Shown one piece after another: positions 1-7,463 of a stretch of DNA of 16,332 bases. The DNA is from DATGMP01 sp035293565 (GTDB lineage Bacteria; Pseudomonadota; Alphaproteobacteria; BOG-932; Roseiterribacteraceae). The notes under the pieces are model-generated. The model did no database searches and was not told the origin of the DNA. It saw only the letters and a program-made list of their open reading frames with translations. Location of the stretch: NCBI GenBank assembly GCA_035293565.1, contig DATGMP010000022.1, positions 1-16,332 on the forward strand, given 5' to 3'. Within the stretch, counting starts at the first letter, position 1, and each line of letters begins with the position of its first letter. The position numbers and the translations under genes were made by a program.

Positions 1-1
1 C

Positions 2-121
2 CGCATCTGGTACAGCCAGTTCTACAATCCACGCGCCAAAGTGCCCGACATACTGCGCCGGATCGAAGGCGTCCACGGCGTCAAGGGCCTGCCCGGCGCG
101 CCCAAGAAGGCGGCGGCGTAA
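2..121 (+). CDS. C-terminal fragment of an unidentified protein
   Basis: An open frame enters from the left edge and ends at a TAA at 119-121, giving 39 residues (RIWYSQFYNPRAKVPDILRR... ending in PKKAAA). The low-complexity Lys/Ala tail is typical of a natural C-terminus. I do not recognise the family from this fragment, and no catalytic motif is visible. It converges on the minus-strand amidohydrolase gene, whose stop lies 44 bases away. The reading frame is supported only by its openness, its protein-like composition and the sensible stop. Confidence 0.6.
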   Translation, partial: RIWYSQFYNPRAKVPDILRRIEGVHGVKGLPGAPKKAAA

Positions 122-165
122 CGTTGCCTAGCTGCAGAAACTTCCGGGACGGGATCTGAACGCGC

Positions 166-1269
166 CTAATTCATCAATCGCGCGACGTCGATCCCGTAGA
201 GCTTCGCGGCGTTGTCGCAGAGCACGTCGCGGCGCTTCTGGGGGCTGAGATGCGAGGCCTGGCGGGCGAGCAGCGCCTGACTGTTGGGCCAAGAGGCGTC
301 CGGGTGCGGAAAGTCGTTGGCCCACATCAGCCGCTTGGGGTTGAGCGAGTCGATGTAGCGGAACGCGACCTCGTCGTCCTGGAAGGTCATGTAGATGTTC
401 TCGAAGATATACTCCGACGGCACCTTCTTGAGATCGCTCGTCGTGCTGAAATATTTGTGCTCGCGATAGAAGCGGTCCATGCGCTGCGCGTAATGCGGCA
501 GCCAGCCCGCATCGCCCTCGACGCAGACCAGCTTCAAGCCCGGATGGCGCTCGAAGATGCCGGTCAGCACGAAGATGCCGAGCAGCTCCTGCACCGCATG
601 GATCGTCGTATAGATGAGGTTCAGCTTCGAGCCGCGGAATGATTTCTCGAGCCCGCCCGCGGCCACCGTATGAAATGCGAGCGGCATGCCGAGCTCGACC
701 GCCGTCTCCCAGAACGGATCGTAGAGCCGCGAATCCCAATCCTCGACTCCCGGCCGGTTGGGCAGCATCACGCTTCGCATGCCGAGCGCCTTGGCCGCAC
801 GCAGTTCCGCCACGCCGTTCTGGGGCGATTTCACGATCACGGGCGCGCAACCGAAATAACGCTCGGGAACCGCGCCGCAGAACTCCGCCGCCCAGCGCGT
901 ATAGGCGGCGAAGCAGGCTTCTTTGAAATCGGCATCGGGGTGCGCGTAGAGGAACATGCCGATCGTCGGATAGATCACTTCCGCCGCGATGCCGTCGGTC
1001 TTCTGATCCTCGAGCCGCGCCAAAGGATCCCATGCGCCGCGATGGACGTCCGCATAGGGCCGCTTGTCGCCGCGTTTCATGATCGGCACGCCCGCCGAGG
1101 CGGCGACATCGACGCGAACCGGCGCCAACCCGTCCAGGATGAAGCGCACGCCTTCGTCATCCTCGACGATATGCGGCGCACGCTCGCGCCAGGCGCGGTC
1201 CATATGATCGAGATAGGCGTTGCCGGGCTCGACCACATGGGAGTCGGCCGAGATAACGGGATAGTCCAT
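166..1269 (-). CDS. Amidohydrolase family protein (PF04909-type, ACMSD-like TIM barrel)
   Basis: A 367-residue metal-dependent hydrolase or decarboxylase of the amidohydrolase_2 group. The N-terminal metal motif is ISADSHVVEP (D9, H11). The second metal histidine is probably H200 (PLAFHT), and the late acidic residue is in MWANDFPHPDASWP (D319, H322). EGDAGWLPHYAQRMDRFY (251 onward) is highly typical of this subgroup. Length matches the family (about 330-400 aa). The ATG start at 1269 is chosen because GAGGAGGAA lies just upstream and the product begins directly with the metal motif; the frame stays open further upstream, but that extension is arginine-rich antisense of the neighbouring gene. 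It lies 11 bp downstream of the D-aminoacylase-like gene, so the two are cotranscribed. The substrate is unknown. Relatives are often found in aromatic-acid or CoA-thioester catabolic clusters. Confidence 0.93.
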   Translation of the reverse strand: MDYPVISADSHVVEPGNAYLDHMDRAWRERAPHIVEDDEGVRFILDGLAPVRVDVAASAGVPIMKRGDKRPYADVHRGAWDPLARLEDQKTDGIAAEVIYPTIGMFLYAHPDADFKEACFAAYTRWAAEFCGAVPERYFGCAPVIVKSPQNGVAELRAAKALGMRSVMLPNRPGVEDWDSRLYDPFWETAVELGMPLAFHTVAAGGLEKSFRGSKLNLIYTTIHAVQELLGIFVLTGIFERHPGLKLVCVEGDAGWLPHYAQRMDRFYREHKYFSTTSDLKKVPSEYIFENIYMTFQDDEVAFRYIDSLNPKRLMWANDFPHPDASWPNSQALLARQASHLSPQKRRDVLCDNAAKLYGIDVARLMN

Positions 1270-1280
1270 TGCGTTCCTCC

Positions 1281-3011
1281 TCAGGCGGGCGCCGCTTGCG
1301 GCCCGCGCACGAGCCGGCCGGGCAGAGCGCCGGTCGGTGCGCCATTCCGCTGCGTGATCTCGCCTTTCACGATCGTCGCTTCGTAGCCCCGCGCGGTTTG
1401 GATCACACGGCGGCCGCCGGCGGGCAGATCGTTCCGCACCTCGGGTTGGCCGAGCTGCAGCTTGTCGAAATCGATGACGTTGAGATCGGCGCGCAATCCC
1501 GGAGCGATCAGGCCCCGGTCTTCGAGACCGATCACGCCGGCGGTGTCGCGCGACAACGCCTTCACGACGAGCGGCAATGGAATCTTTTCGCCGCGCACGC
1601 GGTCGCGCGCCCAATGAGTCAGCATGAAAGTCGAATAGGTCGCGTCGCACATCACGCCCAGATGCGCGCCGGCGTCGCCCAGCCCCGGTACCGTGTCTCG
1701 GTGCTTCAGCATCTCGAGGGTGGCGTCGAGCGACTTCTCCGTATAGTTCACGGTCGCGACGAACAGCATGTTGCGCCCGCCGCGCTCCAGAAGCTTGTCA
1801 TAGGCCAGCGATTCCGGCGACACGCCCCAGCGCCGTGCCTCCGCCGCGATCGAGGCGTCCGGCTCAGGCTCGTAATTCGGCGGATCCGACAGCGGATAGA
1901 TCCGCTCGAAATCGCGCACGAAGGTGGCCAGCATATTGGTCGGGTTGGGATCGCTCGCCTCGGCGAGGATGCGCGCGCGCAGCTCGGGCTTCCGTAGTTC
2001 CGCAAGACGCTCTTCGAAAGGCAGATGGGCGATCGCCTTGAAGCTGTCCGTCGTGCAGAACGGGTTCAGCGTCAGGTGATAGCCCAACAGCATCCCGATC
2101 GCGCGCGGCATCACCTGCACCGAGATCGGCAGCCCGTCGTCGTTGGCTTGGTGCGTCAGCTCCAGCACGCGCCGCCAATGGTCCGGAAATCCGTTCTGCT
2201 GAACCAGCGAGAAGGCGACCGGACAACGCGAGCGCTCGGCGACGCGGCGGATCAGTCCGAACGTGCCCTCCACATCGTCCCAGTCGACCGCATATTGCAG
2301 GATGCCGCGTCCGCCGGCCGCCGCCGCGCTCGCCAGCGCCACCAGCTCCGCCTCGCCGGCCTTCAGGGTCGGCACCGATTTTCCATCGCTCGACCGGTGG
2401 AAGATCGTGCGCGACGTGCCGAGCCCGAACGCGCCGGCCTCAACCGCCTCGCGCACCAGCGGCGCCATCAGCGCCAGATCCGCTTCCGTCGCCGGCTCGT
2501 GGTTCGAGGCGCGCTCGCCCATCGCGAAAACGCGCAGCGCCGCATGCGGCAGGTACCCGCCGATATCGATGTCATAGCGGCGCGCCGCGAGCGCATCGAA
2601 ATATTCGGGGAAACTCTGCCAGTTCCACGGAAGACCTTCGGTCAGCACGATGTTGGGGATATCCTCGATCCCCTCCATCAGCCGGATCAGCAGCGACCGC
2701 TGTTCCGGCCGGCAAGGCGCGAAGCCGACGCCGCAATTGCCCATGATCGCCGTCGTCACGCCATGCAGCGACGAGGGTGCCAGCCGGCTGTCCCAGGTCG
2801 CCTGCCCGTCGTAATGGGTGTGCAGATCGACGAAGCCCGGGGTCACGATCTTTCCCCTGGCGTCGATCTCCTCCGCGCCGTTTCTCGTCGATTTCGGCTC
2901 GATCGCCGCGATGCGGCCGTGTGCAACCAGCACATCCGCCTCGTAAGGATCGCCACCGCTCCCGTCGACGATCGTGCCCCCGCGCACCACCAAATCCAGC
3001 CTGTCCGGCAT
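1281..3011 (-). CDS. Amidohydrolase family 3 / N-acyl-D-amino-acid deacylase-like protein
   Basis: A 576-residue cytoplasmic metallohydrolase. The urease-type beta-sandwich start is DLVVRGGTIVDGSGGDPYEADV. Then come the HxH metal motif GFVDLHTHYDGQ (H64, H66), the GNCGVGF cysteine (C93) and the catalytic-aspartate motif GLGDAGAHLGVMCD (D446, H450). The C-terminal 'G.RADLNVIDFDKL' strand is also typical. ATG 3011 is preferred over an in-frame ATG 90 bases upstream because family similarity begins at MPDRLDLVVRGG; the Shine-Dalgarno is a weak GGGGGCGGG. Its TGA stop is followed at once by GGAGG, the ribosome site of the next gene, which suggests translational coupling. Known relatives deacylate N-acyl-D-amino acids or related amides. 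The zinc histidines expected near the middle of D-aminoacylases are not obvious (FSLVQQNGFPDHW occupies that region), so the exact reaction is uncertain. Confidence 0.92.
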   Translation of the reverse strand: MPDRLDLVVRGGTIVDGSGGDPYEADVLVAHGRIAAIEPKSTRNGAEEIDARGKIVTPGFVDLHTHYDGQATWDSRLAPSSLHGVTTAIMGNCGVGFAPCRPEQRSLLIRLMEGIEDIPNIVLTEGLPWNWQSFPEYFDALAARRYDIDIGGYLPHAALRVFAMGERASNHEPATEADLALMAPLVREAVEAGAFGLGTSRTIFHRSSDGKSVPTLKAGEAELVALASAAAAGGRGILQYAVDWDDVEGTFGLIRRVAERSRCPVAFSLVQQNGFPDHWRRVLELTHQANDDGLPISVQVMPRAIGMLLGYHLTLNPFCTTDSFKAIAHLPFEERLAELRKPELRARILAEASDPNPTNMLATFVRDFERIYPLSDPPNYEPEPDASIAAEARRWGVSPESLAYDKLLERGGRNMLFVATVNYTEKSLDATLEMLKHRDTVPGLGDAGAHLGVMCDATYSTFMLTHWARDRVRGEKIPLPLVVKALSRDTAGVIGLEDRGLIAPGLRADLNVIDFDKLQLGQPEVRNDLPAGGRRVIQTARGYEATIVKGEITQRNGAPTGALPGRLVRGPQAAPA

Positions 3012-3068
3012 CGCCCGCCCCCGGCTCGCTCCCTCGGGCCGCTTGGATTGTGCTTTGCGGCCGGGGAG

Positions 3069-3109
3069 ACTGTAGCGCAAGGCGGTCAGCCGACCAAGCA
3101 AGTGCTTAG
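3069..3109 (-). promoter_or_regulatory. Candidate promoter with TetR-type operator for the amidohydrolase pair
   Basis: Read on the minus strand, TTGGTC (3097-3092) and TACAGT (3074-3069) are separated by 17 bases, an acceptable sigma-70-like spacing with partial consensus matches. The near-palindrome CCAAGCAAGTGCTTAG (3094-3109) overlaps the -35 box. AAGCA-N2-TGCTT sites of this shape are typical operators of TetR-family regulators of acyl-CoA metabolism. The site lies about 80 bases upstream of the chosen start at 3011. A repressor bound here would block RNA polymerase. Which regulator binds is unknown; the local TetR gene is one candidate, although the palindrome before its own operon has a different sequence. 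Confidence 0.45.
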
Positions 3110-3117
3110 TGTTTCAA

Positions 3118-3236
3118 ATTCCCCGCCCCAACGCGGGAGGGGCTAGGGGAGGGGGTCGCTCCACAAGGGGATTCGCCACAGGCTTGTGCCAGCGGCGCCA
3201 CCCCTCCTCTATCTCCTCCCGCGAGGGGAGGAGGAT
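3118..3236. repeat. GC-rich palindromic intergenic repeat, copy 1
   Basis: About 119 bases whose two ends are inverted versions of one another: a GCGGGAGGGG..TAGGGGAGGGGG-type arm at the left and a CCCCTCCTCT..CTCCCGCGAGGGGAGG arm at the right, with a less conserved core. A second copy in the same orientation is at 16081-16200. The element fills the gap between the amidohydrolase promoter and the hydroxy-acid oxidase gene. It is probably a nonautonomous repetitive palindrome; no transposase is present nearby. As RNA it would form a very stable stem, and it could act as a terminator or insulator between the divergent transcription units. Confidence 0.75.
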
Positions 3237-3302
3237 CTGAAGTGCATTGTCATCGGCTGTTCGCATGGGCTACGCCTCCGATGGGAGAAGAGGGAAGCAC
3301 AA

Positions 3303-4463
3303 ATGCCCAATGCGCGCCTGGACAGGATTTGCAACATCCATGAGCTGAGGCTGGCTGCCAAGCGGGCGCTGCCGCTGCCTCTGTTCGACTTCATGGATGG
3401 CGGGGCGGAGGATGAGCGCACCCTCCAGCGCAATATGAGCGCTTTCGACCGTTGGGCGCTGCTGCCGAGCACCGGGGTCGATGTCTCGTCGATCGACACG
3501 CGGACGACGGTGCTGGGCGAGTCCATCGGCTGGCCGGTGGTGCTGGCGCCGACCGGGATCACCCGCATGTTCCACACCGAAGGCGAGCGGGCCGTGGCGC
3601 CGGCGGCTGCCCGGGCCGACACGATTTACACGCTCTCCACCATGTCCTCGGTCTCGATCGAGGAGATTGCGGGGTTGACCCAAGGCCCGAAATGGTTCCA
3701 GGTCTATTGCTTCAAGGACCGTGAGCTGACCCGCGAATTCCTGCAGCGCGCCAAGTCGACCGGTTACAAGGCGATCTGCATCACCGTCGACGTCCAGGTC
3801 GCGGCCAATCGCGAGCGCGACAAGCGCTCCGGCATCACGATCCCCGTCCGGCTCACGGTGGCGAGCGCGCTGCAATTCGCGATGCGGCCCCTCTGGTGCC
3901 GCGCCTATTTCACGAGCGAGCGGCCGATTCTCGCCAACGTCATCCACAAGATCAAGGAAGGCTCGGTCGATCTTTCGACCGTCAGCGCCTACATCAACCG
4001 CCAGTTCGATCCTTCCATCACCTGGAAGGATCTGGAATGGATGGTCGGCGAATGGGGCGGCCCGGTGATGATCAAGGGCATCCTGTCGCCCGAGGACGCC
4101 AAGCGCGCCAAGTCGATCGGCGCCAAGGCCGTCATCATCTCCAACCATGGCGGCCGCCAACTCGACGGCGCCGCCGCCGCGATGGACGCGCTGCCCCGCA
4201 TCGCCGACGCGGTGGGGAACGATTTGGAGCTGATCCTCGACGGCGGCATCCGTCGCGGCACGCATGTGCTGAAGGCTCTCGCCTTGGGCGCCAAGGCCTG
4301 CATGATCGGCCGCCCCTACCTCTTCGGCCTCGCCGCCGCGGGCGAAGCCGGCGTCGACCGGGCGCTCAAGCTGCTGAAGGACGAGGTAACCCGCGACATG
4401 GCGCTGTTGGGCGCCCGCAATGTCGGCGAGATAAGGCGCGACATGGTGGTGCCGGTGCCCTGA
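3303..4463 (+). CDS. FMN-dependent alpha-hydroxy-acid oxidase/dehydrogenase (LldD/glycolate oxidase family)
   Basis: A 386-residue flavoprotein that would oxidise an L-2-hydroxy acid to the 2-oxo acid. Family landmarks are in order: LPLFDFMDGGAEDERTLQRN near the N-terminus, LAPTGITRMFH, FTLST-like YTLSTMSS, WFQVYCFKDR, WKDLEWM, FMN-contacting K258 in MIKGILSPEDA, and the catalytic-base motif SNHGGRQLD with H282. The phosphate-binding segments are LDGGIRRG (from L312) and IGRPYLFG (R337). Length matches LldD-type enzymes. ATG 3303 is chosen because AGAGGGA precedes it and family similarity starts there; an in-frame ATG at 3186 would add 39 unlike residues coming from the upstream repeat. It is a single-gene unit flanked by two repeats. 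The substrate (lactate, mandelate or another) cannot be decided, since the residues between 200 and 240 diverge from characterised enzymes. Confidence 0.93.
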   Translation: MPNARLDRICNIHELRLAAKRALPLPLFDFMDGGAEDERTLQRNMSAFDRWALLPSTGVDVSSIDTRTTVLGESIGWPVVLAPTGITRMFHTEGERAVAPAAARADTIYTLSTMSSVSIEEIAGLTQGPKWFQVYCFKDRELTREFLQRAKSTGYKAICITVDVQVAANRERDKRSGITIPVRLTVASALQFAMRPLWCRAYFTSERPILANVIHKIKEGSVDLSTVSAYINRQFDPSITWKDLEWMVGEWGGPVMIKGILSPEDAKRAKSIGAKAVIISNHGGRQLDGAAAAMDALPRIADAVGNDLELILDGGIRRGTHVLKALALGAKACMIGRPYLFGLAAAGEAGVDRALKLLKDEVTRDMALLGARNVGEIRRDMVVPVP

Positions 4464-4490
4464 GGGGCTCGCTCTTCCCCCTTTTCTTAG

Positions 4491-4580
4491 TCGTCATGCC
4501 CGGGCTTGACCCGGGCATCCACGTCATACATTGCAGCGGCGGCTCCACGTGGATGGCCGGATCAAGTCCGGCCATGACGA
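4491..4580. repeat. 90 bp double-hairpin repeat, copy 1 (arm order A-B)
   Basis: Two adjacent hairpins flank a 22-base core. The left hairpin (arm A) is ATGCCCGGG-CTTGA-CCCGGGCAT. The right hairpin (arm B, degenerate) is built on ATGGCCGGA..TCCGGCCAT. The outer ends TCGTCATG/CATGACGA and the core borders CATCCACGT/ACGTGGATG also pair, so the whole unit is palindromic at two scales. Related copies lie at 7464 and 10220. Elements of this sequence type are common between genes of alphaproteobacteria. This copy sits between the hydroxy-acid oxidase gene and the thiolase operon and could terminate transcription of the former. Confidence 0.88.
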
Positions 4581-4601
4581 TAGCAGAGGGCGGCAGACAT
4601 C

Positions 4602-4652
4602 TTGCCCCCGCTCAACCCCTTGGCTACTCTCCTACCCAATCAGTTGGGTAGG
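4602..4652 (+). promoter_or_regulatory. Candidate operon promoter with a perfect 9+9 bp operator palindrome
   Basis: CCTACCCAA-TCAG-TTGGGTAGG at 4631-4652 is a perfect inverted repeat with a 4-base spacer. It ends 23 bases before the ATG of the first thiolase-like gene. TTGCCC (4602-4607) and TACTCT (4625-4630) are 17 bases apart and directly abut the palindrome, which would therefore cover the transcription start. This is the usual geometry of a TetR-family operator, and the operon's last gene encodes a TetR protein. The palindrome is seen directly; the promoter boxes match consensus only partly, and the link to that regulator is inferred. Confidence 0.55.
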
Positions 4653-4675
4653 TAACCGGCGGGTAAGGAGCCTTC

Positions 4676-5764
4676 ATGGACGTGTTCGTGATGGGGCTGG
4701 CGGTGCATCCGCCGGCGAGCCGTATAGCGGATAAGCGGTTGGAGGAGATGGTGTTCGACACGGCGCGCGCCGCGCTCGACGATGCCGGCGTGCACCGCTC
4801 CCAGATCGACCATGTGACGATCGCCGGTTGCGACGAGCTGGACGGCCGCAGCATTTCGTCGATGCTGCTGGCGGCGCCCTCGGGCGCGCTGCTCAAAGAC
4901 GAAGTGAAATGCACGGATTCGGGCCTCACGGCGTTTTGCCTGGGCGCGATGAAGGTCGAATCCGAGGTGCTCGATCTGGGGCTCGTGGTGAGCTGGAGCA
5001 AACCGTCCACGGCGCCGGTCGAGGATGTGATGCGGATGCGCTGCGAGCCTTTTTTCACGCGGCCCATCGGCATCAACATGTCGATCGCCGACGGACTGTT
5101 CGCGCAAGGCCTTGCCGAGGCCTATGGCATCGACGAGACGGACGCGACACAAGCCGTGATCGAGGCCTGCGGCCGCGCGGTCCGCAATCCGCGCGGCATG
5201 GGACGCGCCGCGCCGCCCGCTTCGCAGATCGCCGCATCCCCCTATCTCGCGGCGCCGCTGCGCAAAGGCCATCAGGCGCCCATTACCGATGGCGCGGTCG
5301 CGATGGTGCTGGCCTCGGCCAAATGGCTTTCAGCCAATCCGAATGCGCGCCCGCTGGCACGGGTCGCGGGCATCGGCTGGCGCAACGAGGAATTCGATCT
5401 CGGCCGCGATCGGCTGACGGCGCTGGCCGGCTTCCGTGCCGCGATCGAGGACGCCGTCGAGATGGCGGGGCTGGAAAGCGCCGGCGATCTCGATCTCTTG
5501 GAGCTCGATTGTCAGACCGGCTGGCACGCTGCCGCGTACGAGGCCGCGCTGGGCCATGACGTGCCGCTGTTGACGCCGTCGGGCGGCGCCTTCGCGCAGA
5601 ACCCCTATTTCTGCATGGGCCTGATCAATGCCGCGGAGGCGGTGCTGCAGGTCTCCGACCGCGCCGGCCCGCTCCAGATCGCCGGCGCGTCGCTCGCTGG
5701 CGCGCATGGCAGCCACGGTTTCGCCCAGCAGGCGCATGTGGCCGCCATCTTCGAGCGAGTCTGA
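4676..5764 (+). CDS. Thiolase-like protein 1 (SCP2-type thiolase superfamily, divergent active site)
   Basis: A 362-residue protein of the thiolase fold, first gene of the operon, with a good AAGGAG ribosome site before ATG 4676. The N-terminal half shows the thiolase pattern (VMGLAVHPPA, FDTARAALDDAGVHRSQIDHVTIAG). The C-terminal half shows LDLLELDCQTGW and a TPSGGAF strand. Where thiolases have the nucleophile in C-A-S/T-G, this protein reads K78-C79-T-D-S82-G83, so the cysteine is displaced by one residue. The ExHD histidine position reads E277-L-D-C280, and the GHP histidine position reads QNP (N309). It is therefore probably not a standard Claisen-type thiolase. It may be a structural partner of the next gene, 2 bp downstream, in a complex like archaeal HMG-CoA synthase/thiolase/DUF35 or PhlACB, which have similar gene order and sizes. 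The substrate is unknown. Confidence 0.88.
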   Translation: MDVFVMGLAVHPPASRIADKRLEEMVFDTARAALDDAGVHRSQIDHVTIAGCDELDGRSISSMLLAAPSGALLKDEVKCTDSGLTAFCLGAMKVESEVLDLGLVVSWSKPSTAPVEDVMRMRCEPFFTRPIGINMSIADGLFAQGLAEAYGIDETDATQAVIEACGRAVRNPRGMGRAAPPASQIAASPYLAAPLRKGHQAPITDGAVAMVLASAKWLSANPNARPLARVAGIGWRNEEFDLGRDRLTALAGFRAAIEDAVEMAGLESAGDLDLLELDCQTGWHAAAYEAALGHDVPLLTPSGGAFAQNPYFCMGLINAAEAVLQVSDRAGPLQIAGASLAGAHGSHGFAQQAHVAAIFERV

Positions 5765-5766
5765 AT

Positions 5767-6969
5767 ATGGCGAAACATCAAGTCGCCGTCATCGGCACGG
5801 GGCAAACCAAGTTCAAGACTCACTTCCCCGACAAGAATTATGTCGAGCTGACGCAGGATGCGGCCAAGCTCGCGATGGACGATGCCGGTGTCACGCCGGA
5901 TGACATCGATGCGATCGTCTTCTCGATGGCGCCGACGCAGTTCATGGGCGTCAATGATTGCGACCGCTGGGCGACCTCGCATGTGTGGGGAACGGGCAAA
6001 CCCTTCATGCGGGTGCATACCGGCGGCGCCACCGGCGGCTCCGCCTTCCAGGCCGGATATTTCCATGTCGCGTCGGGCGTCTATCGCACGGTGCTCGTCG
6101 TCGGCGCCGATCGCGTCGCGGAGACGCCCGACGCGCAGCATGTGCTGAACCTGATCTGGGACCGCTTCTACGAGCATGATTTCGCGCTGAACACGGTGAC
6201 CATGACGGCGCTCGCGGCGCAGCGCTACATGCATCGCTACGGCACGACCGAGGAGCAGTTCGCGCGCGTTGTCGTGCGCTCGCGCGGGAATGCGATGGGC
6301 AACCCCTATGCGCATCTGAAGGGAAAGATCACGGTCGACGACGTGATGAACTCGCCGCGCGTGTCCTACCCTTACAAGCGCTTCGACATCTGCCCGCGCT
6401 CGTCCGGCGCCGCCGCGGTCGTGCTGTCGAATCTCGCGGTCGCCGAGGAGAAATGCACGCGGCCGGCCTTCGTCAACGGCGTCTCGTCGATCACCCATTC
6501 GGTCTTCATGGGCGACCGCATGGGCCTGTGGTCGGAAACCGATTTCGAGGATCATGACGGCTTCTATCTCGCCGCGCGCGACTGCTACCGTCAGGCCGGG
6601 ATCACCGATCCGGTGAAGCAGATCCAGGTGGCCGAGCTCTACGATCCCTTCTCCACCTTCCAATTCCCGCAGATGGAATCGCTGGGCTTCTGCGGCCGTG
6701 GCGAAGGCGCGTCGAAGAGCGACGAGGGCGCGTGGAATCTGGACGGCGAGATCGCGGTGTGCCCGTCGGGCGGCACGCTCTGCACCAATCCGATCGGCGT
6801 CACCGGGCTCGTCCGCGCGATCGACGCGGCCAACCAGGTCATGGGCAAGTCGGGCGACATCCAGGTCAAGGGCGTCAAGAACGCCGTCGCCACCGCAATT
6901 GGCGGCTCGACCCAATTCTTCACTTGTTCGATTTTGGGCGACGAGCCTGTCGCCGGGAGGAACGCATGA
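5767..6969 (+). CDS. Thiolase-like protein 2 (SCP2/Ltp-type) lacking the catalytic cysteine
   Basis: A 400-residue member of the SCP2/lipid-transfer-protein thiolase group. It opens with VAVIGTGQTKF and carries VHTGGATGGSAFQAG (84-97), AELYDPFSTFQFPQMESLGFCGRGEG (289-314) and CPSGGTLCTNPIGVTGLVRA (332-351). Three canonical catalytic positions are replaced: the C-A-T-G nucleophile is G87, the ExHD histidine is Y292 (ELYD), and the GHP histidine is N341 (TNP). The same kind of replacement is known in Ltp2-type aldolases, thiolase homologues that work with a DUF35 domain in a retro-aldol cleavage of a CoA thioester. The gene begins 2 bp after thiolase-like protein 1 and overlaps the DUF35 gene by ATGA, so stoichiometric co-production is likely. 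Function as a C-C lyase or aldolase is an inference. Confidence 0.92.
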   Translation: MAKHQVAVIGTGQTKFKTHFPDKNYVELTQDAAKLAMDDAGVTPDDIDAIVFSMAPTQFMGVNDCDRWATSHVWGTGKPFMRVHTGGATGGSAFQAGYFHVASGVYRTVLVVGADRVAETPDAQHVLNLIWDRFYEHDFALNTVTMTALAAQRYMHRYGTTEEQFARVVVRSRGNAMGNPYAHLKGKITVDDVMNSPRVSYPYKRFDICPRSSGAAAVVLSNLAVAEEKCTRPAFVNGVSSITHSVFMGDRMGLWSETDFEDHDGFYLAARDCYRQAGITDPVKQIQVAELYDPFSTFQFPQMESLGFCGRGEGASKSDEGAWNLDGEIAVCPSGGTLCTNPIGVTGLVRAIDAANQVMGKSGDIQVKGVKNAVATAIGGSTQFFTCSILGDEPVAGRNA

Positions 6970-7442
6970 GCAAGACTGACGCTCTCGACGAGAATGTCAT
7001 TCAAGGCGAATGGCATGTCCGCTATAATTACGCGGTCGGCAAGGTAGCCGGACATTTCTTCGCCGGCCTCAAGCAGAAGAAGATTCTCGCGGCCCATTGC
7101 TCGAAGTCCGGCATCGCCTATCTGCCGCCGCGCGCCTATTGCGAGAAGAGCTTCGAGCCTTGCGACGGCTGGAAGGAAGTCGGCCACGAAGGCGTGATCG
7201 AGGCCGCGACGATCGTCACCGCGCAATTCGAAAATCTGCCGCCGCCGCCCTACGCCATCGCCTATGTGAAGCTGGACGGCGCCGGCACCGCGCTCGTGAA
7301 TTTCGTCCGCGGGCTCGACCTATCCGATGTCCCCGCGGCGGCCGCGAAGCTCAAGCCCGGCACGCGCGTCAAGGTGAAGTTCGCCGACAAGCCGGTCGGC
7401 CGGATCACGGACTTCCACTACGAGCTGGCGGGGAAGAAGTGA
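6966..7442 (+). CDS. DUF35 / OB-fold Zn-ribbon-like accessory protein
   Basis: A 158-residue protein of the DUF35 group that pairs with thiolase-like enzymes and bridges acyl-CoA binding. The N-terminal helix (GEWHVRYNYAVGKVAGHFFAGLKQKKI) leads into a remnant zinc ribbon (HCSKSGIAYLPPRAYCEKSF). An OB-fold follows, with GVIEAATIV, PPYAIAYVKLDGAGTALVNFV and KPGTRVKVKF. The usual ribbon is CxxC...CxxC. Here only C45 and C59 remain, with S48 and S62 at the second positions and a possible substitute at C66, so zinc may be absent or bound differently. The start is the ATG of an ATGA overlap with the preceding stop, with GGGAGGAA just upstream. Length fits standalone DUF35 proteins. It probably forms a complex with one or both thiolase-like proteins. 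Confidence 0.92.
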   Translation: MSKTDALDENVIQGEWHVRYNYAVGKVAGHFFAGLKQKKILAAHCSKSGIAYLPPRAYCEKSFEPCDGWKEVGHEGVIEAATIVTAQFENLPPPPYAIAYVKLDGAGTALVNFVRGLDLSDVPAAAAKLKPGTRVKVKFADKPVGRITDFHYELAGKK

Positions 7443-7463
7443 TGACCTCGCCTCTCCTTCCAT

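Noticed and set aside
1270..1650. N-terminal extension of the PF04909 amidohydrolase
   Set aside because: The open frame continues upstream, but it overlaps the neighbour's coding end, is arginine-rich, and the ATG at 1269 has an excellent ribosome site and matches the family start.
2025..3146. A 373-codon plus-strand open frame opposite the D-aminoacylase-like gene
   Set aside because: The Arg/Gln/His-rich composition and lack of motifs mark it as an antisense shadow of a gene with full metal-site motifs.
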